Shown here piece by piece: positions 28,746-40,660 of a stretch of DNA of 64,000 nucleotides. The DNA is taken from NCBI RefSeq assembly GCF_003584015.1, contig NZ_QXFM01000140.1:1-64000 (forward strand), given 5' to 3'. The position numbers were made by a program, and so were the translations under genes. Positions within the stretch are counted from its first letter, which is position 1. Each line of letters opens with the position of its first letter. The DNA comes from Aurantiacibacter xanthus (lineage in GTDB: Bacteria > Pseudomonadota > Alphaproteobacteria > Sphingomonadales > Sphingomonadaceae). A model generated the notes under the pieces. It was not told where the DNA came from. It saw nothing but the letters and a program-made list of their open reading frames with translations, and did not search any database.

Positions 28746-29354
28746 TTAGCCGCCTGCTTCTGCGGCGAGCGCGTCCCATTCGTCCCAGGCGATGGCGCGG
28801 CCCGGATAGGCGACCTTTTCGAACGGCCATTCCCGCGCCACCCAGTCACGCACCCAGCGATAGAGCACGGCGTCGAACCCGGCGTCGTACTGCGCCTTGG
28901 TGACCCACAGCGAGACCACGGCGTCATAGCCTGCGACAGGGCTAGGTCGCACGTAGACGCTACCCAGCTCATACTGTCCGTCGGGCGTCAGCACGCCATA
29001 GGCAAAGCTCTCGCGCGCGGCGAAACGTGCCGCCTCGGACTCCATATCGACCATCGAGTCGGCCAAGGTGAGGCCCGCGTGAGGCCAGCCGGTGCTGCGC
29101 GAAAAGGTCTGCTGGAGGTGTTCGATCGAGGACATGTAGGCGGCATAGTCCTGCTCCACCACATCGGGTCCGAGCGGCACGAGCTTGAAGCCCTGCGCCT
29201 CGACCAAGGTGGGCGGATCGAAATCGGCGGGAATGAACGAGTGGGCTGGAGCCGCGGCCATTTCCGCATCGCCGGGCTCGCTGGCGACACACGCAACGGC
29301 AAAGCACAAGCCAAGCGACGCAACCGATAGCCGCAATCCATTCCTCACGCGCAT
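28746..29354 (-). CDS. Putative lipoprotein with GNAT-like domain, function unknown
   Basis: About 202 residues. The N-terminus MRVRNGLRLSVASLGLCFA and the following VAC are consistent with a lipoprotein signal (cysteine near residue 22). The rest, with DYAAYMSSIEHLQQTF, FAYGVLTPDGQYELGSVYV and WVRDWVAREWPFEKVAYPGR, resembles a GNAT acyltransferase fold often seen in sphingomonads, but I cannot confirm acetyl-CoA binding. A secreted GNAT would be unusual, so the similarity needs a structure-based check. Its stop is one base from the convergent serB stop. Confidence 0.6.
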   Translation of the reverse strand: MRVRNGLRLSVASLGLCFAVACVASEPGDAEMAAAPAHSFIPADFDPPTLVEAQGFKLVPLGPDVVEQDYAAYMSSIEHLQQTFSRSTGWPHAGLTLADSMVDMESEAARFAARESFAYGVLTPDGQYELGSVYVRPSPVAGYDAVVSLWVTKAQYDAGFDAVLYRWVRDWVAREWPFEKVAYPGRAIAWDEWDALAAEAGG

Positions 29355-29363
29355 ACGATCACC

Positions 29364-29403
29364 CATCTGATATTACTAACCCTGGATTGCGTAATATCAG
29401 ATG
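29364..29403. repeat. 13-bp perfect inverted repeat with 14-base spacer
   Basis: CATCTGATATTAC (29364-29376) and GTAATATCAGATG (29391-29403) are exact complements. It is AT-rich in a GC-rich region and lies ten bases before the lipoprotein start and 30 bases after the DUF1993 stop. It could be an operator or a terminator hairpin without a U-run. Confidence 0.75.
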
Positions 29404-29432
29404 TTGGGCAAGCCGCAAGGCAGGTCGGCAAG

Positions 29433-29993
29433 TCAGGCCCCCGGCATGGTCCCCGGCCGCACATACTGGAACATGTGCGCGACATAGTCGGCCTTGCCAA
29501 GGTCGACGCCACCGGCGCGCAGGATCGCATAGGCGATCATCACGTGGAAGTAGAACTGCGCCAGCGCCCAGTCGCGGGTATATTGTTCAGCGCTCAGATC
29601 GAACACGAGGCCCATCGGCAGGGCATGTTCAATCGGGCGGTCGTCATCGCCAACGGGAACATCCTCGGCCAGCTTGCGCACCTCGGCCAGCACTTGCTCA
29701 ATCCGCGCGCGTGCCTCGACAATGGTGCCGGGCTGCTCCCCTGCGTTGCGCCCTTCGTTCAGCAGTTCGTCGACCAACGGCGGGAAGTCCTCGCCACGCA
29801 GGCGGCACAGGCCCTCCAGCGCCTGCACGCAGGAAAAGCGCACCTGCGTCGCCAGAGGGAACATGTCGTTGGCCAGCCGCTTCGACATCAGGCTGTCCGC
29901 CTCGGGCAGTTGCTCCGCCGCCTTGCCCAGCCACGCCGACATTGCGCCGAGCATCTGAATGTAAGTCGGCGCGAGAATGTCGGCGAGGTTCAT
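29433..29993 (-). CDS. DUF1993 domain protein
   Basis: 186 residues, mostly helical, matching the DUF1993 family (DinB-like four-helix): start MNLADILAPTYIQMLGAM, WLGKAAEQLP, PLATQVRFSCVQALE, and ending FHVMIAYAILRAGG. Function unknown. The start ATG has GGAGG within the last codons of purL, so translation is probably coupled to it. Confidence 0.8.
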   Translation of the reverse strand: MNLADILAPTYIQMLGAMSAWLGKAAEQLPEADSLMSKRLANDMFPLATQVRFSCVQALEGLCRLRGEDFPPLVDELLNEGRNAGEQPGTIVEARARIEQVLAEVRKLAEDVPVGDDDRPIEHALPMGLVFDLSAEQYTRDWALAQFYFHVMIAYAILRAGGVDLGKADYVAHMFQYVRPGTMPGA

Positions 29994-29997
29994 GGGG

Positions 29998-32232
<2,235 letters not shown>

Positions 32233-32318
32233 GCTCAGCGCCTCTAACGCTGGCTGCGGTGGAGCGCCAGTCCTCCTGCGCTTGACCATGCCACTCATCC
32301 CCGTCAAACGTGCCAGCC

Positions 32319-32567
32319 ATGGAGGAAAACCCCGCACAATTCGCCGACCTCAGCTTCGAAGACGCCCTGCGCGCGCTGGAAGACGTGGTGCGCAAACTCG
32401 AGGGCGGCGAAGTCCCGCTCGACGAATCACTCAACCTTTATGAGCGCGGCGAAGCATTGCGACGGCACTGCCAGACCCGGCTCGACGCGGCGCAGGAGCG
32501 GATCGAGAAGATCGTCGCCGCCGCCGATGGCACGCCCACCGGCACCGCGCCGTTCGACGCCGGTTGA
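32319..32567 (+). CDS. xseB: Exodeoxyribonuclease VII small subunit
   Basis: 82 residues. [20 protein letters not shown] and [19 protein letters not shown] are the family motifs of XseB, which coats the large subunit XseA. The ATG at 32319 is preceded by no strong ribosome site; a GTG three codons earlier is possible. It starts a plus-strand set with ispA and coaD. Confidence 0.92.
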   Translation: MEENPAQFADLSFEDALRALEDVVRKLEGGEVPLDESLNLYERGEALRRHCQTRLDAAQERIEKIVAAADGTPTGTAPFDAG

Positions 32568-32580
32568 AGGAGCGCGGGGG

Positions 32581-33486
32581 ATGGGGCTGACACTGGCAGA
32601 CGATGTGCTCGGACGCGGGCTGGCTCTGGTCCAGCGCGAGATCGACAGCGCCTTCGACGCAATTTTGCCGGTGCCCGAGGATTCGCGCGCGAGGCTGGTC
32701 GAAGCCATGCGCTATGCCGTGATCGGCGGCGGCAAGCGGGTGCGCCCACTGCTGGTGGTGACCGTGGCCGAGATGTACGGCGCGAACCGCAGCGGCGCGA
32801 TCCGCGCCGCCTGCGCGCTGGAGGCGATCCACGTCTATTCGCTGATCCACGATGATCTGCCCTGCATGGACGATGACGACCTGCGCCATGGCAAGCCCAC
32901 CGCTCACAAGGCCTTCGACGAGGCAACCGCCGTGCTCGCGGGTGATTCGCTGCATGCGCTGGCCTTCGAGCTGCTCGCCGACGAGCGTGTGAGTGCCGAT
33001 CCGTTCATCCGCTCCGAACTGGTGCTCACGCTTGCGACCGCCAGCGGACACAAGGGGATGGCAGGCGGCCAGATGATGGACATTGCCGCCGAAACCGAAG
33101 AGTTCGACCTGCACACCGTCACCCGGCTCCAGCAACTCAAGACCGGCGCGCTGCTGATGGCGGCAGTGGAAATGGGCGCGATCCTCGGCAAGCTGCCCGA
33201 CGAGGGCAGGGGGCACTTGCGCAATTACGCCCGCGACATCGGCCTCGCGTTCCAGATCGCCGATGACCTGCTCGACCACGAGGGCGACCAGGAACTGGCG
33301 GGCAAGGCACTGCGCAAGGACGAGGAGCAGGGCAAGGCCACCTTCGTTTCGCTGATGGGGGCGGAGGCCGCCCGCGCGCAGGCCCATGCGCTGAGCGAAC
33401 AGGCCATCGGCCACCTTGCCCAGCATGGCAAGGAGGCGGACCTGCTGCGCGCACTCGCCCGGTTTGTCGTGGAGCGTGACCGATGA
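32581..33486 (+). CDS. ispA: Farnesyl diphosphate synthase
   Basis: 301 residues. The two aspartate-rich motifs are present: LIHDDLPCMDDDDLRHGKP and IADDLLDHEGD, with GGGKRVRP and KTGALL. It condenses IPP with DMAPP and GPP to farnesyl diphosphate for ubiquinone, carotenoid and undecaprenyl synthesis. It starts 13 bases after the end of xseB and overlaps coaD by four bases (ATGA). Confidence 0.95.
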   Translation: MGLTLADDVLGRGLALVQREIDSAFDAILPVPEDSRARLVEAMRYAVIGGGKRVRPLLVVTVAEMYGANRSGAIRAACALEAIHVYSLIHDDLPCMDDDDLRHGKPTAHKAFDEATAVLAGDSLHALAFELLADERVSADPFIRSELVLTLATASGHKGMAGGQMMDIAAETEEFDLHTVTRLQQLKTGALLMAAVEMGAILGKLPDEGRGHLRNYARDIGLAFQIADDLLDHEGDQELAGKALRKDEEQGKATFVSLMGAEAARAQAHALSEQAIGHLAQHGKEADLLRALARFVVERDR

Positions 33487-33998
33487 GCGAATCCCGTATC
33501 GGCCTTTACCCCGGCACCTTCGATCCGGTGACGCTCGGCCACTCCGATATTATTCGGCGCGGCTCCAAGCTGGTCGACAGGCTGATTATCGGCGTCACCA
33601 CCAACCCTTCGAAAAACCCCATGTTCACCCCTGAAGAGCGGATGGACATGGTGCTCGCCGAAGTCGCCAGGCTGGGGCTCGACAACGTCGAGGTGCTGGG
33701 CTTCGATGCACTGCTGATGAAGTTTGCCGAGAAGGTCGGTGCCAGCGTGATCGTGCGCGGCCTGCGCGCCGTGGCCGATTTCGAGTACGAGTATCAGATG
33801 GCGGGGATGAACCAGCAGCTTAACGCCTCCATCGAAACCGTTTTCCTGATGGCCGATATCTCGTTGCAGCCGATCGCCTCCAAGCTGGTGAAGGAAATCG
33901 CGCTCTATGGCGGCGATATCGCGCCGTTTGTGGCGCCGCATGTGCGCGATCTGGTCGCTGCGCGGGTGGCAGAGCTGGGCCTGCGCGGCTCGCTTTGA
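33483..33998 (+). CDS. coaD: Phosphopantetheine adenylyltransferase
   Basis: 171 residues. The nucleotidyltransferase motifs are GLYPGTFDPVTLGHSDII and ASVIVRGLRAVADFEYEYQM, with TVFLMADISLQPIASKLVKEIA near the end. Penultimate step of coenzyme A synthesis. It overlaps the ispA stop. Confidence 0.96.
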   Translation: MSESRIGLYPGTFDPVTLGHSDIIRRGSKLVDRLIIGVTTNPSKNPMFTPEERMDMVLAEVARLGLDNVEVLGFDALLMKFAEKVGASVIVRGLRAVADFEYEYQMAGMNQQLNASIETVFLMADISLQPIASKLVKEIALYGGDIAPFVAPHVRDLVAARVAELGLRGSL

Positions 33999-34089
33999 CC
34001 ACAGGCGCAAGCGCAATGTTCATTGAACTGTCAGCGTGCTTTGACTAGGCCCGCCGCTCATCTGCCATGCGCATAATCGGACTAACTAC

Positions 34090-34803
<714 letters not shown>

Positions 34804-34873
34804 TCGAACCTTGCTGAAGGGGCCGCGCCATGCGCGTCCTTCGACAGGCACAGGATGATCGGGGCTAACCTTT

Positions 34874-35923
34874 GTGAAAGTTGATCTGTTCGACTTCGAC
34901 CTTCCGCCCGAGCGCATAGCCCTGCGCCCCGCGCGCCCACGCGATGCGGCGCGGATGCTGGTGGTGAAGGGCGGGGAGCCGCTCGCGGATGCGGGCGTGC
35001 GCGATCTGCCCGGCCTGCTCGCGCCGGGCGATGTGCTGGTGTTCAACGACACCCGCGTCATTCCCGCCCAGCTCGAAGGGCGGCGCGGTGAGGCGCGGAT
35101 CGGCGCGACGCTGCACAAGCGGCTCGATCTCAGGCGCTGGCAGGCCTTCATCCGCAACGCCAAGCGGCTGCGCGAGGGCGATGTGATCGACTTCGGCGCG
35201 GACGTTTACGCCACGACTGAGCAGCGCCACGCCGATGGCTCGTTCACGCTGGCCTTCGCGGGCGAGGAGCCGGTCGAGCTTCTGCTCGAACGCGCGGGCA
35301 CAATGCCGCTGCCGCCCTACATCGCGCAGAAGCGCGGCACCGACGAGGCTGATCGCTCCGACTATCAGACGATGTTCGCGCGCGAGGATGGCGCCGTTGC
35401 CGCACCCACCGCCTCGCTCCACTTCACCGACGCGCTGGTCGCTGCGATCGACGCCGCGGGCGTAAGCCGCGAGACGCTCACGCTGCATGTGGGCGCGGGC
35501 ACCTTCCTGCCGGTGAAGGCGGAGGACACCGCCGAGCATAAGATGCACTCCGAGTGGGGTCGGATCGATGCCGCCACCGCCGCGCGCCTCAACGCCGCGC
35601 GGGCGGCGGGCGGTCGGCTGATTGCGGTTGGCACCACCAGCCTGCGCCTGCTCGAAAGCGCAGCGGGCGAGGACAGGCTGATCCGCGAATTTGCGGGTGA
35701 TACCGACATCTTTATCACGCCCGGCTACAGGTTCCGCGCGGTCGATGGGCTGATGACGAACTTCCACCTGCCCAAGTCCACGCTGTTCATGCTGGTGAGC
35801 GCGCTGATGGGCCGTGAGACGATGCAGGCGGCCTATGCCCACGCCATCGCATCTGAATATCGGTTCTATTCCTACGGCGATTCGTCGTTGCTGCTTCCAC
35901 ACAAGGCCGCCGCCGAAGAATAA
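34874..35923 (+). CDS. queA: S-adenosylmethionine:tRNA ribosyltransferase-isomerase
   Basis: 349 residues from a GTG start ([20 protein letters not shown]). Family motifs are [44 protein letters not shown] and [10 protein letters not shown]. It makes epoxyqueuosine in tRNA; Tgt, which inserts preQ1, is encoded at 39.5 kb on the same strand. Confidence 0.95.
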   Translation: MKVDLFDFDLPPERIALRPARPRDAARMLVVKGGEPLADAGVRDLPGLLAPGDVLVFNDTRVIPAQLEGRRGEARIGATLHKRLDLRRWQAFIRNAKRLREGDVIDFGADVYATTEQRHADGSFTLAFAGEEPVELLLERAGTMPLPPYIAQKRGTDEADRSDYQTMFAREDGAVAAPTASLHFTDALVAAIDAAGVSRETLTLHVGAGTFLPVKAEDTAEHKMHSEWGRIDAATAARLNAARAAGGRLIAVGTTSLRLLESAAGEDRLIREFAGDTDIFITPGYRFRAVDGLMTNFHLPKSTLFMLVSALMGRETMQAAYAHAIASEYRFYSYGDSSLLLPHKAAAEE

Positions 35924-35982
35924 AATACCATTCGATACAGAAGCCCCTTGCAAAAGCCGTGACCCGCGCCACATTGCCGCGC

Positions 35983-36933
35983 ATGGGTGGACCAATTCTC
36001 GACATTCGCGGGCTCGAAAAGACCTACAAGGGCGGCACCAAGGCGCTCGCCGGGGTCGACCTGACCATCAACAAAGGCGAGATTTTCGCCCTGCTCGGGC
36101 CGAACGGCGCGGGCAAAACCACGCTGATCGGTGCGGTCTGCGGACTGGTGAACCCCACCGCCGGCTCGATCCATGCCTTCGGGCAGGACACTGCCAAGAA
36201 CTGGCGCGAGGCGCGGCGCAAGATCGGGCTGGTGCCGCAGGAGCTCAGCTTCGACATGTTCGACAAGGTGATCCGGCAGGTCCGCTATTCGCGCGGCATG
36301 TTCGGCTGCCCGCCCGATGAGGCGCGGATCGAGGAAGTGCTGCGCAGCCTCAGCCTGTGGGACAAGCGCGATGCGGCCATCCGCGAGCTGTCGGGCGGAA
36401 TGAAACGCCGCGTGATGATCGCCAAGGCGCTCGCCCACGATCCCGAACTGCTGTTCCTCGACGAGCCGACCGCCGGGGTCGATGTCGAGCTGCGGCGCGA
36501 CATGTGGCGCCAGATCGATGCCCTGCGCGCGGCGGGCGTCACCATCATTCTCACCACGCACTATATCGAAGAGGCCGAGGAAATGGCCGACCGGGTGGGC
36601 GTGATCAACAAGGGCCGCATCCTGCTGGTCGACGACAAGGAAGCGATCATGGCCAAGCTCGGGCGGACCGAGGCGCACTTCACGCTGGCCGCGCCGTTGG
36701 CCGAAATCCCGGCAGCCTTCGCGCACTATCCGCTCACGCTGGAGGACGGCGGCCTGCGCCTGATCTATCGCGGCGGCGACGGCACCGGCAAAGGCAAGCG
36801 CGAGGTCGCTGAACTGGCGCAGACGCTGGCCGGGGCCGGGGTCGCCTATACCGGGCTCGAAACGCGCGAAAGCACACTGGAGGATATCTTCGTCGACCTT
36901 GTCGAACGGGGCGAAGTGGAGGCCGCGGCATGA
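35983..36933 (+). CDS. ABC-2 type exporter ATPase
   Basis: About 316 residues. Walker A GPNGAGKTT, signature LSGGMKRR, Walker B LLFLDEPTAGVD, switch TTHYIEEAEEMADR. The family (ABC-2/NodI type) pairs with the permease encoded downstream. A GTG at 35959 would add 8 residues. The C-terminal domain ends in TLEDIFVDLVERGE, as usual. Substrate unknown. Confidence 0.9.
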   Translation: MGGPILDIRGLEKTYKGGTKALAGVDLTINKGEIFALLGPNGAGKTTLIGAVCGLVNPTAGSIHAFGQDTAKNWREARRKIGLVPQELSFDMFDKVIRQVRYSRGMFGCPPDEARIEEVLRSLSLWDKRDAAIRELSGGMKRRVMIAKALAHDPELLFLDEPTAGVDVELRRDMWRQIDALRAAGVTIILTTHYIEEAEEMADRVGVINKGRILLVDDKEAIMAKLGRTEAHFTLAAPLAEIPAAFAHYPLTLEDGGLRLIYRGGDGTGKGKREVAELAQTLAGAGVAYTGLETRESTLEDIFVDLVERGEVEAAA

Positions 36934-36946
36934 GTGCAAAATGGCA

Positions 36947-37012
36947 CCGTTCGTGTCGAGCGAAGTCGAGACACGTTGGCGCGGGGTCTCTCGGCTGCGC
37001 TCGAGACGAACG
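36947..37012. repeat. R1 palindromic doublet between ABC ATPase and permease
   Basis: Arm 1 (36947-36975) begins CCGTTCGT and arm 2 (36986-37012) ends ACGAACG in inverted orientation. The spacer is again TTGGCGCGGG, identical to the doublet at 24953-25020. It lies in the 97-base gap of a two-gene operon, 18 bases before the permease start. Confidence 0.85.
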
Positions 37013-37030
37013 ACAGGCGGAGAGAACGGC

Positions 37031-37810
37031 ATGAACGCAGCGATCAACTGGCGCGGCGCAATCGCCATCCTCAAGCACGAGTTGGCGCGCTTCTTCCGCA
37101 CCGCCTTCGGCTCGATCCTGTCGCCGGTGCTGACCACCTCGCTCTATATCGTGGTGTTCGGCGCGGCGATCGGCGGGCAGATGGACACCAGCCAGTTCGG
37201 CGGGGCCAGCTACGGTGCGTTCATCGTGCCCGGCCTCATCATGCTGACACTTCTGTCAGAAAGCACCAGCAACGCGAGCTTCGGCATCTATATGCCCAAG
37301 TTCACCGGCGCGATTTACGAGCTGCTGTCCGCCCCCGTAGGCGTGGCCGAAACGATCCTGGGTTTCGTGGGTGCGGCGGTGCTCAAGTCGCTGATCATTT
37401 CGGCGATCATCCTCGTCACCGCGCGGATCTTCGTCGACTACGAGATCGCCCATCCGCTGCTGGCGGTGGGCTATGTGGTGATGGTGGCGGCCTCGTTCGC
37501 GCTGTTCGGCTTCATTATCGGGTTGTGGGCCGACGGGTTCGAAAAGCTCCAGATCGTGCCGCTGCTGATCCTGATGCCGCTGACCTTCCTGGGCGGCACC
37601 TTCTACTCGGTGCAGATGCTGGCCGAGCCCTGGCGCACGGTCGCCCAGTTCAACCCGATCTTCTACCTCATCAACGGCCTGCGCTGGACCTTCACCGGCC
37701 ATGCCGATGTGCCGATTGGCGTCGCTTTCGGCTTCACATTGGCGTTCCTCGTGCTGTGCGTGGCAGTCATCGCATGGATCTTCCGTACAGGCTGGCGCTT
37801 GCGCGAATGA
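37031..37810 (+). CDS. ABC-2 type exporter permease
   Basis: 259 residues with six hydrophobic helices and the ABC-2 permease motif LPLTFLGGTFYS-like LMPLTFLGGTFYSVQM. The ATG at 37031 has GGAGAG before it; an upstream frame extension reads through the repeat and was rejected. Partner of the preceding ATPase. Confidence 0.92.
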   Translation: MNAAINWRGAIAILKHELARFFRTAFGSILSPVLTTSLYIVVFGAAIGGQMDTSQFGGASYGAFIVPGLIMLTLLSESTSNASFGIYMPKFTGAIYELLSAPVGVAETILGFVGAAVLKSLIISAIILVTARIFVDYEIAHPLLAVGYVVMVAASFALFGFIIGLWADGFEKLQIVPLLILMPLTFLGGTFYSVQMLAEPWRTVAQFNPIFYLINGLRWTFTGHADVPIGVAFGFTLAFLVLCVAVIAWIFRTGWRLRE

Positions 37811-37829
37811 TTGGCTAGCTCTCGGCGCC

Positions 37830-38786
37830 ATGACCCCTGTTCGCCTGATTGCCCCAGCCGTCGCGCTTGCAACCACCGCCGCCGCCAGCCCCGCCTTCGC
37901 CGAGCTGCCTGATCCTGTCCGCGCCATGGTCGATGCGGCCATCGCGACGGGCGATAAGGCAAAGGTCGCTACGGTGATCGATATCGCGAAAGCCACCAAC
38001 CCCGACGACGTGGAAGAGCTCAATGCCTTGCACGACACGTTCAAGAAAAACCGGGCCGAAGCGGAGCGCCTTGCCGCCGCCGAGGAGGAACGTCGCATTC
38101 GCGAGGCCGGGCTGCTCGCGAACTGGAGCGGGCAGGGGCAGATCGGGGCATTCCAGTCCGCCGGCAACACCGACAGCATAGGCCTGTCCGCGGCGCTTTC
38201 GCTCACCCGTGAGGGGATCGACTGGACGCACAAGATGAAGCTCGCCGCCGACTACCAGCGCACCAACGGTGTGACCTCGCGCGAGCAGTTTCTCGCCCGT
38301 TATGAGCCGCGCTATCAGTTTTCCGAGCGGGCCTTCGTGTTCGGGATGGCGCAGTTCGAGCGCGACCGGTTCCAGGGGCATTCGGCACGCTATGCGCTGT
38401 CGGGCGGTCTGGGGTGGAAGCTCGTCGATACCGAGAGCATGGACCTGTCGATCAAGGCCGGCCCCGCCTATCGCCGCACCGAATTCGTCGATGGCACCTC
38501 GAACGACAATCTTGCCGCGCTGTTCGGGCTCGATTTCGACTGGCAGCTGGCCGACAAGATCAAGCTCACCAACGATACCAGCGCCACGACCGAGGGCGGG
38601 GGACAGGCACTGGTGTTCATCGATTCCGAGAACATCAGCCTCTCGGTGCTCACGGGAATTGAAGCGAAGATCAATTCGTCGCTCTCGACCAGGCTATCCT
38701 ATTCGATCGAGTACGACAGCAACCCGCCCGCGAACAAGGTCAAGACCGACACGCTGACCCGCTTCACGCTGGTCTACGGGTTCTGA
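37830..38786 (+). CDS. DUF481 outer-membrane protein
   Basis: 318 residues with a signal peptide (ending SPAFAELP), a helical charged segment rich in A, E and K near residues 60-90, and a beta-barrel part with alternating patterns and terminal aromatic residue (LVYGF). GAFQSAGNTDSIGLSAALSL is the start of a DUF481 barrel (YdiY-like, salt-induced). Role unknown. Confidence 0.82.
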   Translation: MTPVRLIAPAVALATTAAASPAFAELPDPVRAMVDAAIATGDKAKVATVIDIAKATNPDDVEELNALHDTFKKNRAEAERLAAAEEERRIREAGLLANWSGQGQIGAFQSAGNTDSIGLSAALSLTREGIDWTHKMKLAADYQRTNGVTSREQFLARYEPRYQFSERAFVFGMAQFERDRFQGHSARYALSGGLGWKLVDTESMDLSIKAGPAYRRTEFVDGTSNDNLAALFGLDFDWQLADKIKLTNDTSATTEGGGQALVFIDSENISLSVLTGIEAKINSSLSTRLSYSIEYDSNPPANKVKTDTLTRFTLVYGF

Positions 38787-38789
38787 CCC

Positions 38790-39437
38790 TTAGCTGCGCC
38801 GCCGTGCGCGGCGTTCAAGCGCCGGTGCCTGATCGCGCTTGAGCTTGCGCTTGAGCGTGGCGGACCCTGCCGCCGCCTTGCGCAGCTTTGCGGTCCACTT
38901 GTCGAAGTTACGCGCGCCACTGCCCTTGCGCACCGGGCCGAAGCGGAACACTCGGACGGGCGCAAACCCGGTGAAGCCGAGAATCTGCCCGCGCCAGCGC
39001 CGGATCACCGCATCGCCATAAGCCAGGCGCAGGAACAGCGGCGGGGTGTCCATGGTGACGATCAGGTCGGCCGAGCGCCCCTCCAGCAGCCGATCCCACC
39101 ACGGATCGTCCTGATGATAGGCGAAAGCATAGCCAGGCAGCAGCAGCCGGTCGATCAGGCCCTTCGTGCGTGCAGGCTCCGCGCCCCACCACATCGGGAA
39201 AGCGATCACCAAATGGTCGCTGGCGTCGATCGCCTCGGCGAGCCGCAACAGGTCGGGCTCCCAATCGATGAGCGTGGTGTAGCCGCCCTTGAGATCGGGT
39301 TCGAAATCCATTTCCGCCACGCAAAAGCGTTCGATCTCGGTGCCTGCGGGAAGGCCTGCGGCATAGGCGTCGAGCAATGCCCCGGACAGGCGGCCCGGTG
39401 CATTATGTCCGTCGATCATCACTACGCGATATGCCAT
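38790..39437 (-). CDS. NAD(P)H quinone reductase-like flavodoxin-fold protein
   Basis: 215 residues of the NQO1/KefF-like family: FPMWWGAEPARTKGLIDRLLLPGYAF has the FMN/quinone-binding signature WWG-P-KG. The C-terminus is very basic (KRKLKRDQAPALERRARRRS). I start at the second of two ATGs, spaced correctly from AGAAGGG. Substrate unknown. Confidence 0.82.
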   Translation of the reverse strand: MAYRVVMIDGHNAPGRLSGALLDAYAAGLPAGTEIERFCVAEMDFEPDLKGGYTTLIDWEPDLLRLAEAIDASDHLVIAFPMWWGAEPARTKGLIDRLLLPGYAFAYHQDDPWWDRLLEGRSADLIVTMDTPPLFLRLAYGDAVIRRWRGQILGFTGFAPVRVFRFGPVRKGSGARNFDKWTAKLRKAAAGSATLKRKLKRDQAPALERRARRRS

Positions 39438-39458
39438 GGCCATCCCTTCTTTGCCTGA

Positions 39459-40619
<1,161 letters not shown>

Positions 40620-40660
40620 GCCGGGAATAGTGTTCGCCCTGAACTGTTAAGGGGCGCGCA

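Noticed and set aside
34819-34862. Possible decayed palindromic repeat between the cyclophilin gene and queA (contains CGTCCTTCGACAGGC)
   Set aside because: It resembles ends of repeat units but lacks a complete inverted partner, so I cannot assign it.
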